In this document: piece after piece, positions 1-5,730 of the stretch
How the letters are laid out: every line of letters starts with the position of its first letter
Position numbering within the stretch: the first letter of the stretch is position 1
Origin: Pseudomonadota bacterium
GTDB lineage: Bacteria > Pseudomonadota > Alphaproteobacteria > Reyranellales > Reyranellaceae
Reading direction: 5' to 3'
Length of the DNA: 8,457 nucleotides
NCBI GenBank assembly: GCA_023436825.1
Contig: JAEZHS010000661.1
Coordinates: 1 to 8,457 of the forward strand
Made by a program: the position numbers and the translations under genes
Notes under the pieces: generated by a model
Databases searched by the model: none
The model's input: only the letters and a program-made list of their open reading frames with translations
Told to the model about the DNA's origin: nothing

Positions 1-17
1 TTGATAAACAGCAACGG

Positions 18-28
18 CCCCCCCCCCC
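18..28. repeat. Homopolymer run of 11 C
   Basis: Eleven consecutive C residues lie 38 bp before the start codon of the thioredoxin-domain gene. The run is outside the coding frame, because an in-frame TGA at 37-39 separates it from the start. A run of this length is prone to slippage in replication and also to sequencing or assembly miscounts. An effect on promoter spacing is possible but not shown. Confidence 0.9.
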
Positions 29-52
29 GCTCGGGATGACATCCGTTTGCTG

Positions 53-57
53 AAGGA
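53..57 (+). promoter_or_regulatory. Ribosome binding site of the thioredoxin-domain gene
   Basis: AAGGA lies 9 nt before the ATG at 67. With the in-frame stop TGA at 37-39, this fixes 67 as the start. Confidence 0.7.
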
Positions 58-66
58 CCGTGCCCC

Positions 67-1521
67 ATGCCTGACACCCTCCTTCCTCGCGACGGCCTGG
101 TCATCGTCGCAAAGCGCGACTGCCCGACCTGCGTACTGGTCGAGCCGGTGATGCAGAGCCTCGACCGCGCCGGTCCGCTGGCCGTGGTCAGCCAGGACGA
201 TCCGACCTTCCCGTCGGGCGTGCGCTCCGTGCTCTACGACGACGAGCTCGAGCGCTCGTTTCGCCTCAACATCGAAGCCGTGCCGACGCTGATCCGCTTC
301 AAGGACGGCCGCGAGGTCGAGCGCACCGTGGGCTGGCAGCGCCAGGAATGGATGCGGCTCGCCGGCGCCGCCGCCGAGGGCAAGGGCCTGCCCGACTGGC
401 AGCCGGGCTGCGGCTCCAAGAGCGTCGAGCCCGGCGTACACGAGGCGCTGATTGCCCGCTACGGCGATTCCGGCCTGAAGTCGCGCGAGATCTCCGTCGG
501 CAACTGGGACGATCCGATGGAGGCCTGCTTCGAGCGCGGCTGGACCGACGGCCTGCCGGTCGTGCCGCCGACCGACGAGCGAATCCTGCGCATGCTGGGC
601 GGCACCAGTCGCAAGCCCGACGAGGTCGTGGGGCTGATCCCGCCCAACCTCGCGCCCTGCACCGTCGAGAAGGTGGCGATCAATGCCGTGATGGCCGGCT
701 GCAAGCCGGAATACATGCCCGTCGTGCTGGGCGTGCTGGAAGCAGCGCTCGATCCGCTGTTCGTGCTGCACGGGCTGCTCTGCACCACGCACTTCTCCGG
801 TCCGCTGGTCATCATCAACGGGCCGATCGCCAAGTCGATCGGCATGAACAGCGGCGTCAACGCGCTGGGCCAGGGCAATCGCGCCAACGCCACCATCGGC
901 CGCTGCCTGCAGCTGATCGTGCGCAATGTCGGCGGCGGCCTGCCGGGCGCCATCGACAGGGCGACCCTGGGCAACCCCGGCAAGTACACTTTCTGCTTCG
1001 CCGAAGACGAATCCGATCCCCACTGGGAGCCCCTGTCGGTGCGCCGCGGCGTGGCGCCGGGCAAGAACGCCGTGACGCTGTTCCATGGCGAAGGCGTGCA
1101 TGGCTTCGTCGACCAGAAATCGCGCACGCCCGAGGAGCTCGTGCGCTCGCTGGCCATGGGCCTGTTCGGCGTCGGGCATCCGAAGCTCTGCGACGCCGGC
1201 AACGCCGTGCTGGTGCTGACGCCCGAGCACTACAAGATCTTCAAGGACGGCGGCTGGAACCGCCGCCGCATCGAGGACGAGCTCCATGAGGCGCTGAAGC
1301 GGCCGGGTCGCGACCTGGTGTGGGGCGCGCAGAACGTGGCCGAGGGACTGCCGCCCAAGTACGCCGACCAGATCGTCGACAAGTTCCAGGCCATGCCCGA
1401 CGGCGTGCTGATCGTTCGCGCCGGCGGCGAGGCCGGGCTATTCTCTGCCATCATCGGCGGCTGGCCGGGCCAGCGCGTGCGCGAGGAATGTCAGTCGGTA
1501 ACCAGGGAGATCCGCCCATGA
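67..1521 (+). CDS. Thioredoxin-domain fusion protein, partner of the UGSC selenoprotein
   Basis: A 484-residue protein without a signal peptide or membrane segment, so probably cytoplasmic. Residues about 8-100 look like a thioredoxin fold: a beta strand followed by CPTC (Cys19, Cys22), then the family's cis-proline in AVPTL (Pro73) and a following FKDGREVERTVGW strand-turn. This suggests a dithiol/disulfide exchange role. Residues about 145-484 form a second, larger domain with the motif DGLPVVPPT (161-169), a glycine-rich centre (GLGQGNRANATIGR-like segment near 266-279, VGGGLPGAID 288-297) and scattered cysteines (198, 212, 239, 280, 310, 375). I recall similar proteins next to UGSC selenoproteins but know no function for this domain. 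The stop overlaps the next start as ATGA (1518-1521), which implies translational coupling and a shared pathway. The thioredoxin call is fairly firm; the rest is unassigned. Confidence 0.85.
   Translation: MPDTLLPRDGLVIVAKRDCPTCVLVEPVMQSLDRAGPLAVVSQDDPTFPSGVRSVLYDDELERSFRLNIEAVPTLIRFKDGREVERTVGWQRQEWMRLAGAAAEGKGLPDWQPGCGSKSVEPGVHEALIARYGDSGLKSREISVGNWDDPMEACFERGWTDGLPVVPPTDERILRMLGGTSRKPDEVVGLIPPNLAPCTVEKVAINAVMAGCKPEYMPVVLGVLEAALDPLFVLHGLLCTTHFSGPLVIINGPIAKSIGMNSGVNALGQGNRANATIGRCLQLIVRNVGGGLPGAIDRATLGNPGKYTFCFAEDESDPHWEPLSVRRGVAPGKNAVTLFHGEGVHGFVDQKSRTPEELVRSLAMGLFGVGHPKLCDAGNAVLVLTPEHYKIFKDGGWNRRRIEDELHEALKRPGRDLVWGAQNVAEGLPPKYADQIVDKFQAMPDGVLIVRAGGEAGLFSAIIGGWPGQRVREECQSVTREIRP
1504..1509 (+). 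promoter_or_regulatory. Ribosome binding site of the UGSC selenoprotein gene
   Basis: AGGGAG lies 8 nt before the ATG at 1518, inside the end of the upstream gene. It supports 1518 as the start rather than any earlier start in the same frame, since those would overlap the thioredoxin-domain gene by up to 200 bp. Confidence 0.7.
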
Positions 1522-2039
1522 GCATGCAGATGAAGTTGCGCGATCCCACGGCCGAGAGCTCGCCGGTGCGCCGGCCGCGCCTCACGCCGCCATCGTCGCT
1601 CGACGGCAAGACCGTGGCGCTGATGGATATCGGCAAGTCGCGCGGCGTCGAGTTCATCGATCGCCTCGAAGGCCATTTCAAGAAGGCCGGCGTGGCGACC
1701 AAACGCTACGCCAAGCCGACCAACACCAAGGTGGCGCCGACGGCACTGATGCAGCAGATCGCGGCGGAGGCGCAGCTCGCGGTGATCGCCTTAAGCGATT
1801 GAGGGTCCTGCACATCGTGCAGTCTGCACGACATTCATAATCTCGACACCCGCGGCATTCCCGGCGTGAACATCGTCACCACCGGCTTCGTCGACGGCGT
1901 CGAGGCGCAAAGCGAATCGCTGGGCTTCGATCCGGCGGTGGTCTACGTCCCGCATCCCATCCAGAACCGCACCAAGGCCGAGATCGAGGCGATCGCCGAC
2001 CAGGCCTTCGCCAAGGTGATGGCGCTGCTCAAGTCTTGA
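1518..2039 (+). CDS. UGSC family selenoprotein (TGA at 1800-1802 read as selenocysteine)
   Basis: Read straight through the TGA at 1800-1802, the frame runs to TGA at 2037-2039 and gives 173 residues with selenocysteine at position 95. The N-terminal half has the family features I recall: DPTAESSPVRRP near residues 9-20, then SLDGKTVALMD and a predicted Rossmann-like beta-alpha pattern ending in LAVIALSD. The TGA follows at once and is followed by GSCTSCSLHD, giving the motif U-G-S-C (95-98) with further cysteine at 101. The C-terminal half is a well-formed protein (IPGVNIVTTGFVDG, then VVYVPHPIQNRT, then an amphipathic helix to KS), with no indel. Known: UGSC proteins are a family found with either Sec or Cys at this site and presumed redox-active; the substrate is unknown. 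Inferred: it works with the thiol protein encoded just upstream. Treating it as a 94-residue protein would lose the active site. A nonsense mutation is the main alternative, and the motif plus the hairpin after UGA argue against it. Confidence 0.9.
1800..1802 (+). other. Selenocysteine codon (UGA recoded)
   Basis: In-frame TGA at codon 95 of the UGSC gene, directly before GGG TCC TGC (Gly-Ser-Cys). It sits exactly at the first position of the family's UGSC motif, where some members have cysteine. Recoding needs SelB and tRNA-Sec, which are not in this window. Confidence 0.88.
1803..1831 (+). promoter_or_regulatory. Putative bacterial SECIS element in the UGSC mRNA
   Basis: A perfect 6-bp stem, UCGUGC (1815-1820) with GCACGA (1826-1831), closes a 5-nt loop AGUCU (1821-1825). 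Eighteen nucleotides separate the UGA from the loop. This meets the general description of bacterial SECIS elements: a small apical loop about 16-37 nt after UGA with a G in its first two positions. The apical part also resembles, from memory, the E. coli fdhF element, whose loop is AGGUCU flanked by GC and GCACC at nearly the same distance. No bulged U is obvious in the stem here. A lower stem is less clear; GGGU (1803-1806) could pair with ACCC (1848-1851). SelB binding is inferred. Confidence 0.65.
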
Positions 2040-2044
2040 CGGGA

Positions 2045-2065
2045 GCGCGGGCCTCCGGCCCGCGC
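2045..2065. terminator. GC-rich hairpin after the selenoprotein gene
   Basis: A perfect 9-bp inverted repeat, GCGCGGGCC and GGCCCGCGC, with a 3-nt TCC spacer, begins 6 bp after the selenoprotein stop. No T-run follows on either strand, so it is not a classical Rho-independent terminator. Its place between converging genes makes an RNA-end or RNA-stabilising role plausible. Confidence 0.5.
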
Positions 2066-2067
2066 CT

Positions 2068-2112
2068 GATCATGCTCATGCTCCTCTCCCCCAAGGGGAG
2101 AGGAACATGATC
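2068..2112. repeat. Imperfect palindrome between converging genes
   Basis: Outer arms GATCATG (2068-2074) and CATGATC (2106-2112) enclose an inner 10-bp perfect stem, TCCTCTCCCC (2082-2091) with GGGGAGAGGA (2095-2104), and loop CAA. The 5' side carries extra unpaired bases (2075-2081). The inner stem resembles the CCTCTCCCC-type palindromes often scattered between genes in alphaproteobacterial genomes, so this may be one copy of a REP-like repeat. It could also act as a two-way transcription end for the genes on either side. Confidence 0.5.
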
Positions 2113-3168
2113 CTAATCCTTCTCCGGCAAGACCGACGGATGGACCGTCTGGTCGATCGGCGGCTCGGGCGGCGGCGTTGGACGCGGCGTGATCGGCTTG
2201 ATGAAGGCGGCCACCACGGCGGCCGTCGCCTTGGGGTCCTCTTCCATCGGGTTGTGGCCCAGCGCCTCGAAGACCTCGAGTTCGGCACCCTTGATGTCGT
2301 TCTGGAAGCGGAAGGCGTCGGCGGTCGGCACCCAGCGGTCCTTGCCGCCCCACAGGATCAGTGTCGGCACGTCGAGGCGCTTCAGGGGCGTCGGGTCGAG
2401 CGGCTCCTGGCTGCGCGCCCGTTGCAGCGTCGCCTCGCGGTTACCGGGGAAGCGCTGCAGCTCGGCGTAGCGGCGGATGCGCTCGGGCGTCACCATCGCC
2501 GGATCGGCGTAGGCCTCGGCGAGCGACCGCCGCACGAGGCGCTCGGGCTTGAAGTAGATGCCGATGTCGCCGACCACCGGCATGCGCGCCAGCCGGGTCG
2601 ACAGGGGCGCCTCTCCGGTGCGCGGATAGCCCGCGGCATCGACCAGGATGAGCTGGCTGACGCGATCGGGCCGCGTCGCGGCGAAGGTCCAGGCCACCGC
2701 GCCGCCCATCGAATGGCCGACCAGCACGAAGCGGTCGAGGTTCAGCGTGTCGACCAGCACCTCGACGAAGTCGGCATAGGCCTCGATCGTGTACTCGTCG
2801 CGGGGCCAGGCGCCGGTGAGCCCGTGCCCCGGCAGGTCGACCGAGATCAGCCGCGCCTTGCTCGAAAGCTCGCGCGCCCAGCCCTCCCACATATGCAGCG
2901 AGCCCATCGAGCCGTGGATCTGCACGATCGGTATGCCGTCGGGGTCGCCCTGCTCGCGGACATGGGCGCGCACGCCGCCGACGTCGATGAACTTCGAGCG
3001 GTCGTTGGCATAGCGCGCGATCAGGGTCTCGGCCGGCAGGCTGGGCGAATATGCCCACAGCGCCACGCCCGCCAGCGCGCCCAGCACGAACAGCGCGATG
3101 ATGGGCCAATGACGTCGGGGGCGTCGGCGCGACGCCTCGTCCCTACGACGACGCGGGGCCATGGCCAT
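2113..3168 (-). CDS. Membrane-anchored alpha/beta hydrolase
   Basis: A 351-residue alpha/beta hydrolase-fold protein. An arginine-rich N-terminus (6-19) precedes one hydrophobic segment (about 21-39), which gives a signal anchor; by the positive-inside rule the catalytic domain would lie in the periplasm. The core shows HGSMGS (85-90, oxyanion region), DLPGHG (111-116), nucleophile elbow GHSMGG with Ser153, acid in GGKD (Asp277) and His305 in ALGHNPMEED, so a full catalytic triad is present. The substrate cannot be told from sequence: esterases, lipases and C-C or epoxide hydrolases share this pattern. The last 25 residues are proline-rich (PRPTPPPEPP, 328-337), unusual for the fold and probably a flexible tail. 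The start ATG is preceded by an AAAAGG-like ribosome site and lies inside the end of the upstream channel gene (26-bp overlap), so the two are probably cotranscribed. Confidence 0.9.
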   Translation of the reverse strand: MAMAPRRRRDEASRRRPRRHWPIIALFVLGALAGVALWAYSPSLPAETLIARYANDRSKFIDVGGVRAHVREQGDPDGIPIVQIHGSMGSLHMWEGWARELSSKARLISVDLPGHGLTGAWPRDEYTIEAYADFVEVLVDTLNLDRFVLVGHSMGGAVAWTFAATRPDRVSQLILVDAAGYPRTGEAPLSTRLARMPVVGDIGIYFKPERLVRRSLAEAYADPAMVTPERIRRYAELQRFPGNREATLQRARSQEPLDPTPLKRLDVPTLILWGGKDRWVPTADAFRFQNDIKGAELEVFEALGHNPMEEDPKATAAVVAAFIKPITPRPTPPPEPPIDQTVHPSVLPEKD

Positions 3169-5548
3169 CGCCTTTTGACGGAGCGCTGAGGTACTGCTCG
3201 ATGCCGCGCAGGCGCAGCTCGGGAACCGGCGCGGGATTGACGATCTTGAGCTCGATCAGCTTGGCCAGGATCGCCTTGTTGAGGTCGTTGCTGACCACCA
3301 GGCGGTCCTCCAGGCGGGCGACGAAGACGAACAGCTCGAAGTCGAGGCCGCTGGTCGTGATCTGGATGAAGCGCACGATCGGCGCCGGCACGCGCAGCAC
3401 GCGCGGATGGCCGAGCGCGGCCTCGCGCAGCAGCCCCTCCATGACCGCGACGTCGGTGCCCAGTCCGACCGTGATCTTGATCTCGACCCGGCTCGACGTA
3501 TCGGAATAGGTGCGATTCACCACGGGGTTCTGCAGGAACATGCTGTTGGGCACCAGCACGTGCGTGCGCTGGAAGGTCTCGACCTCGGTGGCGCGGATGT
3601 TGATGCGCCGCACGAAGCCTTCGTGCCCGCTCACCGCCACCCAGTCGCCTGCCTTGATCGGCCGCTCGACCAGCAGGAAGACGCCGGAAATGACGTTGTT
3701 GGCGATATTCTGCAGGCCAAGGCCGATGCCGACCGAGAGTGCGCCCAGCACGATGGCGAGGTTGGTGAAATCGATGCCGAGCGCGCCGATGCCGATCAGG
3801 ATGGCGACGATCACGCCGACATAGTTCAGGCCTGCGTCGATCGACTGGCGCAGCGGCATCGGCGCCTCGACCGTCGGCAGCACGCGATCGCGCACGATGC
3901 GGCGGATCAGGCGCGCCAGCAGGATGCAGACGACAAAGGCCACGATCGCCATGCCGATATTGCCGAGCGAGATCGTGACGCCGCCGATCTGCACGCCGCG
4001 GATGAGCTGGCCGGCACCGTTCAGGATGGCGTCGGTATCGACGCCCCAGGCGGCCGGGACGAGGACGGCGAGCAGCGCCAGCAGGACGATGTCGACCACC
4101 AGCATCACCAGGTGCTGGCCGCGCAAGGTCGCATCCTCCGGCAGGCCGAGGCGATGGCGCACCCACCTGCCCGACGGCGTGTCCGGTGCCGCCGCCTCCT
4201 CGAGCAGATCCCCGATCAGGCGGTGCAGCAGCAGCGCGACGGCGATCAGCAGGCAGGTGAAGTAGATCGCGTTGTGAAGCTGGGCCGCGAGCGTGGCATA
4301 GCCGAACAGGGCGAACACGATCGACGACAGGACCGCGACGATGAGCAGCAGCCGCGCCACCGACCACCAGGTGCCGCCGATCATGCTGGATCGCTCTTCG
4401 CCCTCGGGCTGGGCCGCATGCCAGGCCCGGTTGGAGAGCGCCGGCAGCGAGAACAGGGAGATGACCGTGGCCAGCACCAGGGCGCCGACCGCCGACACCG
4501 CGTCGGTCTTGCTGCCGCTGCGCGTCAGGCAGACGTAGATGAAATCGACGATGAGGCCCACTGCCATCAGCCGGCGCAGGGTCTGCGACAGCGTGTGGGC
4601 GCTTTGATTGGTGAAGGGCAGGATGCGCCATGCCGGACGATACGGCGACAGCGCCGTCGCCGTCAGGCCGACGACCAGCAGGAAGGTGATTACCCGGTAT
4701 ATGAGCTCGGGCAGCAGGACGTTGATCGGCGATGGCGGCATCGTCGCCAGCAGCAGCTTGCCGATCAGCCAGACCGCAAGGATCGGCACCAGCACCAGGC
4801 CGACGCCGTCGATCGCCGCCGTGACGGTGCGGTCGCGCTGCCCGGGCTCGGTCGCCTCGCCGCGGCCGAAGCGTCGGCGCAGGAAGCGGCCGCCGGCCCA
4901 CAGCAGGATGGTGATGATGGCCCAGCCGCCGAGACCCGCGAGATCGTGGCTGTCGAACTGCAGGCCGCCGCCCAGCCACGCGCTGGTTGCCGCCGACAAG
5001 GCCTGCCCGGAGGCGGCGAGTTCGGGCCCGAGCTTGGTCCAGACCTCGCGCGACAGCGGGGAGGCGTCGCGACGCAGCAGCGTGCGCAGCATGACCTCGC
5101 CGCGCAGCTTGGTCAGGCGCTCGACGAGCTGGTCGGCGCGAGCGATCACCACCTCGCATTGCTTGACGCGGCCCTCGCTGACCGCGGCCTGATCGGTCAA
5201 GCGCTGGCGTTCGGCCTTCACCGCATCCGATTCAGGGACGCCGTCGCTGGCCGGCTTGGCCTCCAGGGGCGCCAGAAGCTTGCGTGTGTCGGCGAGGTCG
5301 CTGCGGGCAAGACTGGCCGCGGCCGCGGCGGCGGTTCGCACGTCGCCCGCCTGCTCGCGCAGGGCGTCGATTTCGACCGGCAGAAGATTCGCCTGCTCGG
5401 CGCGGGTAGCGATGCGGTCGAGTTGGCGGGTCCACAGCTCGACGAGCTGGCCGAACGGCCGCTGCGGCGGCGCCGGCGCCTGGGCCAATGCCGGACCGGC
5501 AGTGACCAACAGCAGGAGAAGCCACGCCAGTCGGATGGGAAAGCGCAC
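3143..5548 (-). CDS. MscS family mechanosensitive ion channel with extended periplasmic N-terminus
   Basis: An 801-residue inner-membrane channel of the large MscS type, which opens under membrane tension to release solutes during hypo-osmotic shock. Residues 1-22 are a clear signal peptide (hydrophobic core, then GPALA cut site). Residues about 30-190 are alpha-helical and charged, with coiled-coil character, and fit the DUF3772-type periplasmic domain. About eleven hydrophobic segments follow (near 208, 250, 285, 328, 352, 397, 427, 480, 528, 575 and 598). The MscS core starts near 570: the pore helix has GALSVGIGLGLQNIANN (602-618), followed by the beta domain (LVERPIKAGDWV 626-637, HVLVPNSMFLQNPVVN 663-678) and the C-terminal alpha/beta part up to about 788. 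The start is GTG at 5548, with GAGG 5 nt before it; the signal peptide confirms this start. The eight or so extra membrane segments are typical of this subfamily, not of the short E. coli MscS. The downstream hydrolase overlaps its end. Confidence 0.92.
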   Translation of the reverse strand: MRFPIRLAWLLLLLVTAGPALAQAPAPPQRPFGQLVELWTRQLDRIATRAEQANLLPVEIDALREQAGDVRTAAAAAASLARSDLADTRKLLAPLEAKPASDGVPESDAVKAERQRLTDQAAVSEGRVKQCEVVIARADQLVERLTKLRGEVMLRTLLRRDASPLSREVWTKLGPELAASGQALSAATSAWLGGGLQFDSHDLAGLGGWAIITILLWAGGRFLRRRFGRGEATEPGQRDRTVTAAIDGVGLVLVPILAVWLIGKLLLATMPPSPINVLLPELIYRVITFLLVVGLTATALSPYRPAWRILPFTNQSAHTLSQTLRRLMAVGLIVDFIYVCLTRSGSKTDAVSAVGALVLATVISLFSLPALSNRAWHAAQPEGEERSSMIGGTWWSVARLLLIVAVLSSIVFALFGYATLAAQLHNAIYFTCLLIAVALLLHRLIGDLLEEAAAPDTPSGRWVRHRLGLPEDATLRGQHLVMLVVDIVLLALLAVLVPAAWGVDTDAILNGAGQLIRGVQIGGVTISLGNIGMAIVAFVVCILLARLIRRIVRDRVLPTVEAPMPLRQSIDAGLNYVGVIVAILIGIGALGIDFTNLAIVLGALSVGIGLGLQNIANNVISGVFLLVERPIKAGDWVAVSGHEGFVRRINIRATEVETFQRTHVLVPNSMFLQNPVVNRTYSDTSSRVEIKITVGLGTDVAVMEGLLREAALGHPRVLRVPAPIVRFIQITTSGLDFELFVFVARLEDRLVVSNDLNKAILAKLIELKIVNPAPVPELRLRGIEQYLSAPSKGDGHGPASS

Positions 5549-5665
5549 GCAGGCCTCGTTATTCAGCCACGGTTTACCACGGGGTCGAGAGGCCCGTCTT
5601 GCCGGCCAATCTTGCCGCCTCTGGGGGCCAAATTTAGGCGGATTCCTGCGGCTTTTCCTCGTCGG

Positions 5666-5671
5666 TTGACA
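5666..5671 (+). promoter_or_regulatory. Possible -35 box for the Ldh-GST-cupin operon
   Basis: TTGACA, a perfect sigma-70 -35 consensus, lies 59 bp before the Ldh start in the divergent spacer. At 17 bp spacing the -10 position reads AACCTT, a poor match, so the call rests on the -35 alone and the site may be chance. Confidence 0.3.
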
Positions 5672-5715
5672 GGGCTCTGCCGACGCGGAACCTTGCGCCC
5701 CGAAAGCGAAATCCC

Positions 5716-5722
5716 GGAGGAG
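5716..5722 (+). promoter_or_regulatory. Strong ribosome binding site of the Ldh-family gene
   Basis: GGAGGAG lies 8 nt before the ATG at 5731, a near-ideal Shine-Dalgarno match, and sets the start there. Confidence 0.8.
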
Positions 5723-5730
5723 ACGCAGGC

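Noticed and set aside
1800..1802. The TGA as a true stop or a nonsense mutation making a pseudogene
   Set aside because: The frame stays open and protein-like for 78 more sense codons, the TGA lies at the Sec position of a known motif, and a SECIS-like hairpin follows at the right distance.
1320..1802. Longer version of the second gene starting near 1320
   Set aside because: It would overlap the thioredoxin-domain gene by 200 bp with arginine-rich shadow sequence; the ATG at 1518 has a good ribosome site and family-like N-terminus.
2045..2065. Classical Rho-independent terminator
   Set aside because: The stem is strong but no T-run follows on either strand, so it is listed only as a possible terminator hairpin.
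2107..3189. 360-codon plus-strand open frame opposite the hydrolase
   Set aside because: Antisense shadow; the minus strand encodes a complete alpha/beta hydrolase with catalytic triad.
3021..5159. 712-codon minus-strand open frame within the channel gene
   Set aside because: Alternate-frame shadow with Arg/Ala/Pro-rich translation; the other frame has a signal peptide and MscS motifs.
5588..5622. Operator in the divergent spacer: TCTTGCCG direct repeats (5597-5604, 5610-5617) and AGAGGC/GCCTCT arms
   Set aside because: The repeats are short, in GC-rich DNA where chance matches are common, and no regulator gene is adjacent.
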